This document shows, in pieces, positions 32,518 through 33,575 of a stretch of 33,575 nt of DNA. The DNA is from Micromonospora sp. ATA32. Its GTDB lineage: Bacteria; Actinomycetota; Actinomycetes; Mycobacteriales; Micromonosporaceae. The stretch is from contig JAEVHO010000010.1 of the NCBI GenBank assembly GCA_016802835.1, positions 1 through 33,575 on the forward strand, read 5' to 3'. The translations under genes and the position numbers were made by a program. The notes below the pieces were generated by a model. The model ran no database searches, was not told the DNA's origin, and saw only the letters and a list, made by a program, of their open reading frames with translations. Numbering within the stretch: the stretch's first letter is position 1; each line of letters opens with the position of its first letter.

Positions 32518-33575
32518 ATGTACAACCCGCTACCCAGCATCGCGTCCGCCCAGCCCCGCACGGTGAGATCACCGGTCATGGTATGGGCCGCGTTGGTCGC
32601 CCTGACCTCCATCTTCTGGCTTGCGAGCTTGCCGGCGAAGGCCGGCCCGTCAGCCGCCGCAGCTGCTGTCCCGGCAGCACAGCAGCAGGCACAGGTTCAA
32701 GCGCAGGTGCTCACCTGGACGGCGGGCGACAACTTCATGGAGTACCTGTCCGCGCCGACAACCGCGGTCGCAGGTCCGACGACCATTGTCTTCGAGAACA
32801 GCACGGCCACCGGCAACACCACTGGGATGCAGCACACGCTGACGTTCTCCAAGACCGAACCGGGCTACAACAACGACGTGACCGTGAATATCCTGGCGGA
32901 CCCGTACGACAGCAACGGCGGACGCCACCAGGTCGACGTGGTCCTGAGCCCCGGCAAGTACTGGTACTTCTGCGCGATCCCCGGTCATGGCGGCATGAGC
33001 GGGGAACTCATCGTCACCGCCGGCGGAGGAGACACCACGCCGCCGACGGTCACCGCTTCGGTGGCGGGTGAGCGCAACGGCGACGGCGCGTATGTGGGCG
33101 CCGCGACCGTGACGTTGTCGGCTTCTGACAACGGATCCGGGGTGGGGCGGATCGAGTATTCGCTCGACGGTGGTACGTACGGGACGTACTCCGGGCCGGT
33201 GACGGTGAATCAGCCGGGGTCGCACACGGTGAGTTACCGGGCCACGGACGTGGCGGGGAACACCTCGGCGGCGCAGTCGGTGTCGTTCACGGTGGTGCAG
33301 CCGCCAGCGCCGGACACGACGCCGCCGACGGTGACGGCCTCTCTGTCCGGCCAGGGCGACGGTGCCGGCGCGTATGTCGGTACGGCGACGGTGACTTTGT
33401 CGGCGTCGGACACCGGGTCGGGTGTCGACCGGGTGGAGTACTCGCTGAACGGTGGTCCGTACGCGGTGTATTCAGCGCCGGTGACGGTGAATCAGCCGGG
33501 GTCGCACACGGTGAGTTACCGGGCCACGGACGTGGCGGGGAACACCTCGGCGGCGCAGTCGGTGTCGTTCACGGT
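32518..33575 (+). CDS. Secreted cupredoxin with Ig-like (OmpL47-type) repeats, 3' end outside the window
   Basis: At least 352 residues, open to the right edge. A signal peptide runs to about 43 (VMVWAALVALTSIFWLASLP, AKA-G), then an Ala/Gln-rich linker. The plastocyanin/azurin-like domain at about 62-168 has type 1 copper ligands His106 (GMQHTLTF), Cys152, His157 and Met160 (FCAIPGHGGM). After GGGDTTPP come two 94-residue Ig-like units (VTASVAGERNGDG and VTASLSGQGDGAG starts, each ending VSYRATDVAGNTSAAQSV), with DTTPP linkers. It is probably exported and may exchange electrons with, or sit on the same glycan as, the PQQ-type dehydrogenase upstream. The ATG at 32518 has GAGAGGGA 8 bases before it; an ATG at 32511 is in another frame. 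Confidence 0.85.
   Translation, partial: MYNPLPSIASAQPRTVRSPVMVWAALVALTSIFWLASLPAKAGPSAAAAAVPAAQQQAQVQAQVLTWTAGDNFMEYLSAPTTAVAGPTTIVFENSTATGNTTGMQHTLTFSKTEPGYNNDVTVNILADPYDSNGGRHQVDVVLSPGKYWYFCAIPGHGGMSGELIVTAGGGDTTPPTVTASVAGERNGDGAYVGAATVTLSASDNGSGVGRIEYSLDGGTYGTYSGPVTVNQPGSHTVSYRATDVAGNTSAAQSVSFTVVQPPAPDTTPPTVTASLSGQGDGAGAYVGTATVTLSASDTGSGVDRVEYSLNGGPYAVYSAPVTVNQPGSHTVSYRATDVAGNTSAAQSVSFT
33195..33575 (+). repeat. Near-exact in-frame repeat of the Ig-like unit
   Basis: The segment 33195-33293 recurs exactly at 33477-33575 (99 bases identical up to the window edge). The offset is 282 bases, that is 94 codons, so the repeat keeps the frame and adds a protein domain. The first two thirds of each unit differ at many positions, while the last third is identical at the DNA level, including synonymous sites. 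This points to recent duplication or gene conversion. Confidence 0.9.

Noticed and set aside
33195-33575. CRISPR-like direct repeat
   Set aside because: The repeat is in frame with a secreted protein and spaced by 94 codons, so it is a protein domain repeat and not a CRISPR array.

Overview
The window is high-GC DNA of an actinobacterium. Supporting signs are a DinB-type maleylpyruvate isomerase of the mycothiol-dependent kind, GTG starts, many ATGA/GTGA start-stop overlaps, and abundant IclR, LysR, MarR, TetR and LacI regulators. No rRNA, tRNA or CRISPR array was seen. The middle (about 0.7-23.4 kb) reads as an aromatic/ester catabolic region resembling Nocardioides/Rhodococcus-type degraders. 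The two ends read like genes of a sugar-utilising, protein-secreting actinomycete (Micromonospora-like). That taxonomic impression comes from protein recognition only. The borders carry gene fragments, so the middle is either an integrated catabolic island or an assembly join.

Layout. 1-672: 5'-truncated M23 peptidase remnant (minus). 795-4685: minus-strand gentisate operon (gentisate 1,2-dioxygenase, fumarylpyruvate hydrolase, maleylpyruvate isomerase, 3-hydroxybenzoate 6-hydroxylase), with a divergent IclR gene. Together these convert 3-hydroxybenzoate to fumarate and pyruvate. 5632-9064: a CYP199-like P450, a CxxHxxC ferredoxin, a ferredoxin reductase and a LysR gene in one run. The P450 may supply hydroxybenzoate by oxidising a substituted benzoate. 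9101-11273: MarR gene divergent from an epoxide hydrolase, followed by a broken AlkA-type glycosylase. 11473-13894: TetR gene divergent from a DHA2-type MFS exporter.

14082-23350: a tightly packed plus-strand operon that I cannot assign to a known pathway. It encodes two adjacent phosphotriesterase-like proteins (one with all ligands intact, one with five of six lost), an FAD monooxygenase, an HSL-type alpha/beta hydrolase, a metallo-beta-lactamase-fold hydrolase, a CocE/NonD-type hydrolase, and then beta-ketoadipate-type thiolase and CoA-transferase subunits. The thiolase has a one-base frameshift. The order suggests ring oxidation, ester/lactone opening, CoA activation by transfer and thiolytic cleavage of a 3-oxo acid. 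This is the best candidate for an undescribed system.

23351-25121: a scrambled border with a small membrane protein, a C-terminal gene remnant, a transposase tail and a deleted, frameshifted glycerate kinase. 25137-28283: minus-strand sugar operon (isomerase, DUF993 protein, frameshifted Gfo/Idh oxidoreductase), divergent from a LacI gene. 29743-33575: a secreted ThuA plus PQQ-type sugar dehydrogenase, and a secreted cupredoxin with Ig-like repeats that runs off the right edge. A shared near-palindromic site built on AAGCGCTTTCCTAG lies before the sugar operon and before the ThuA gene, so these units are probably one LacI-family regulon.
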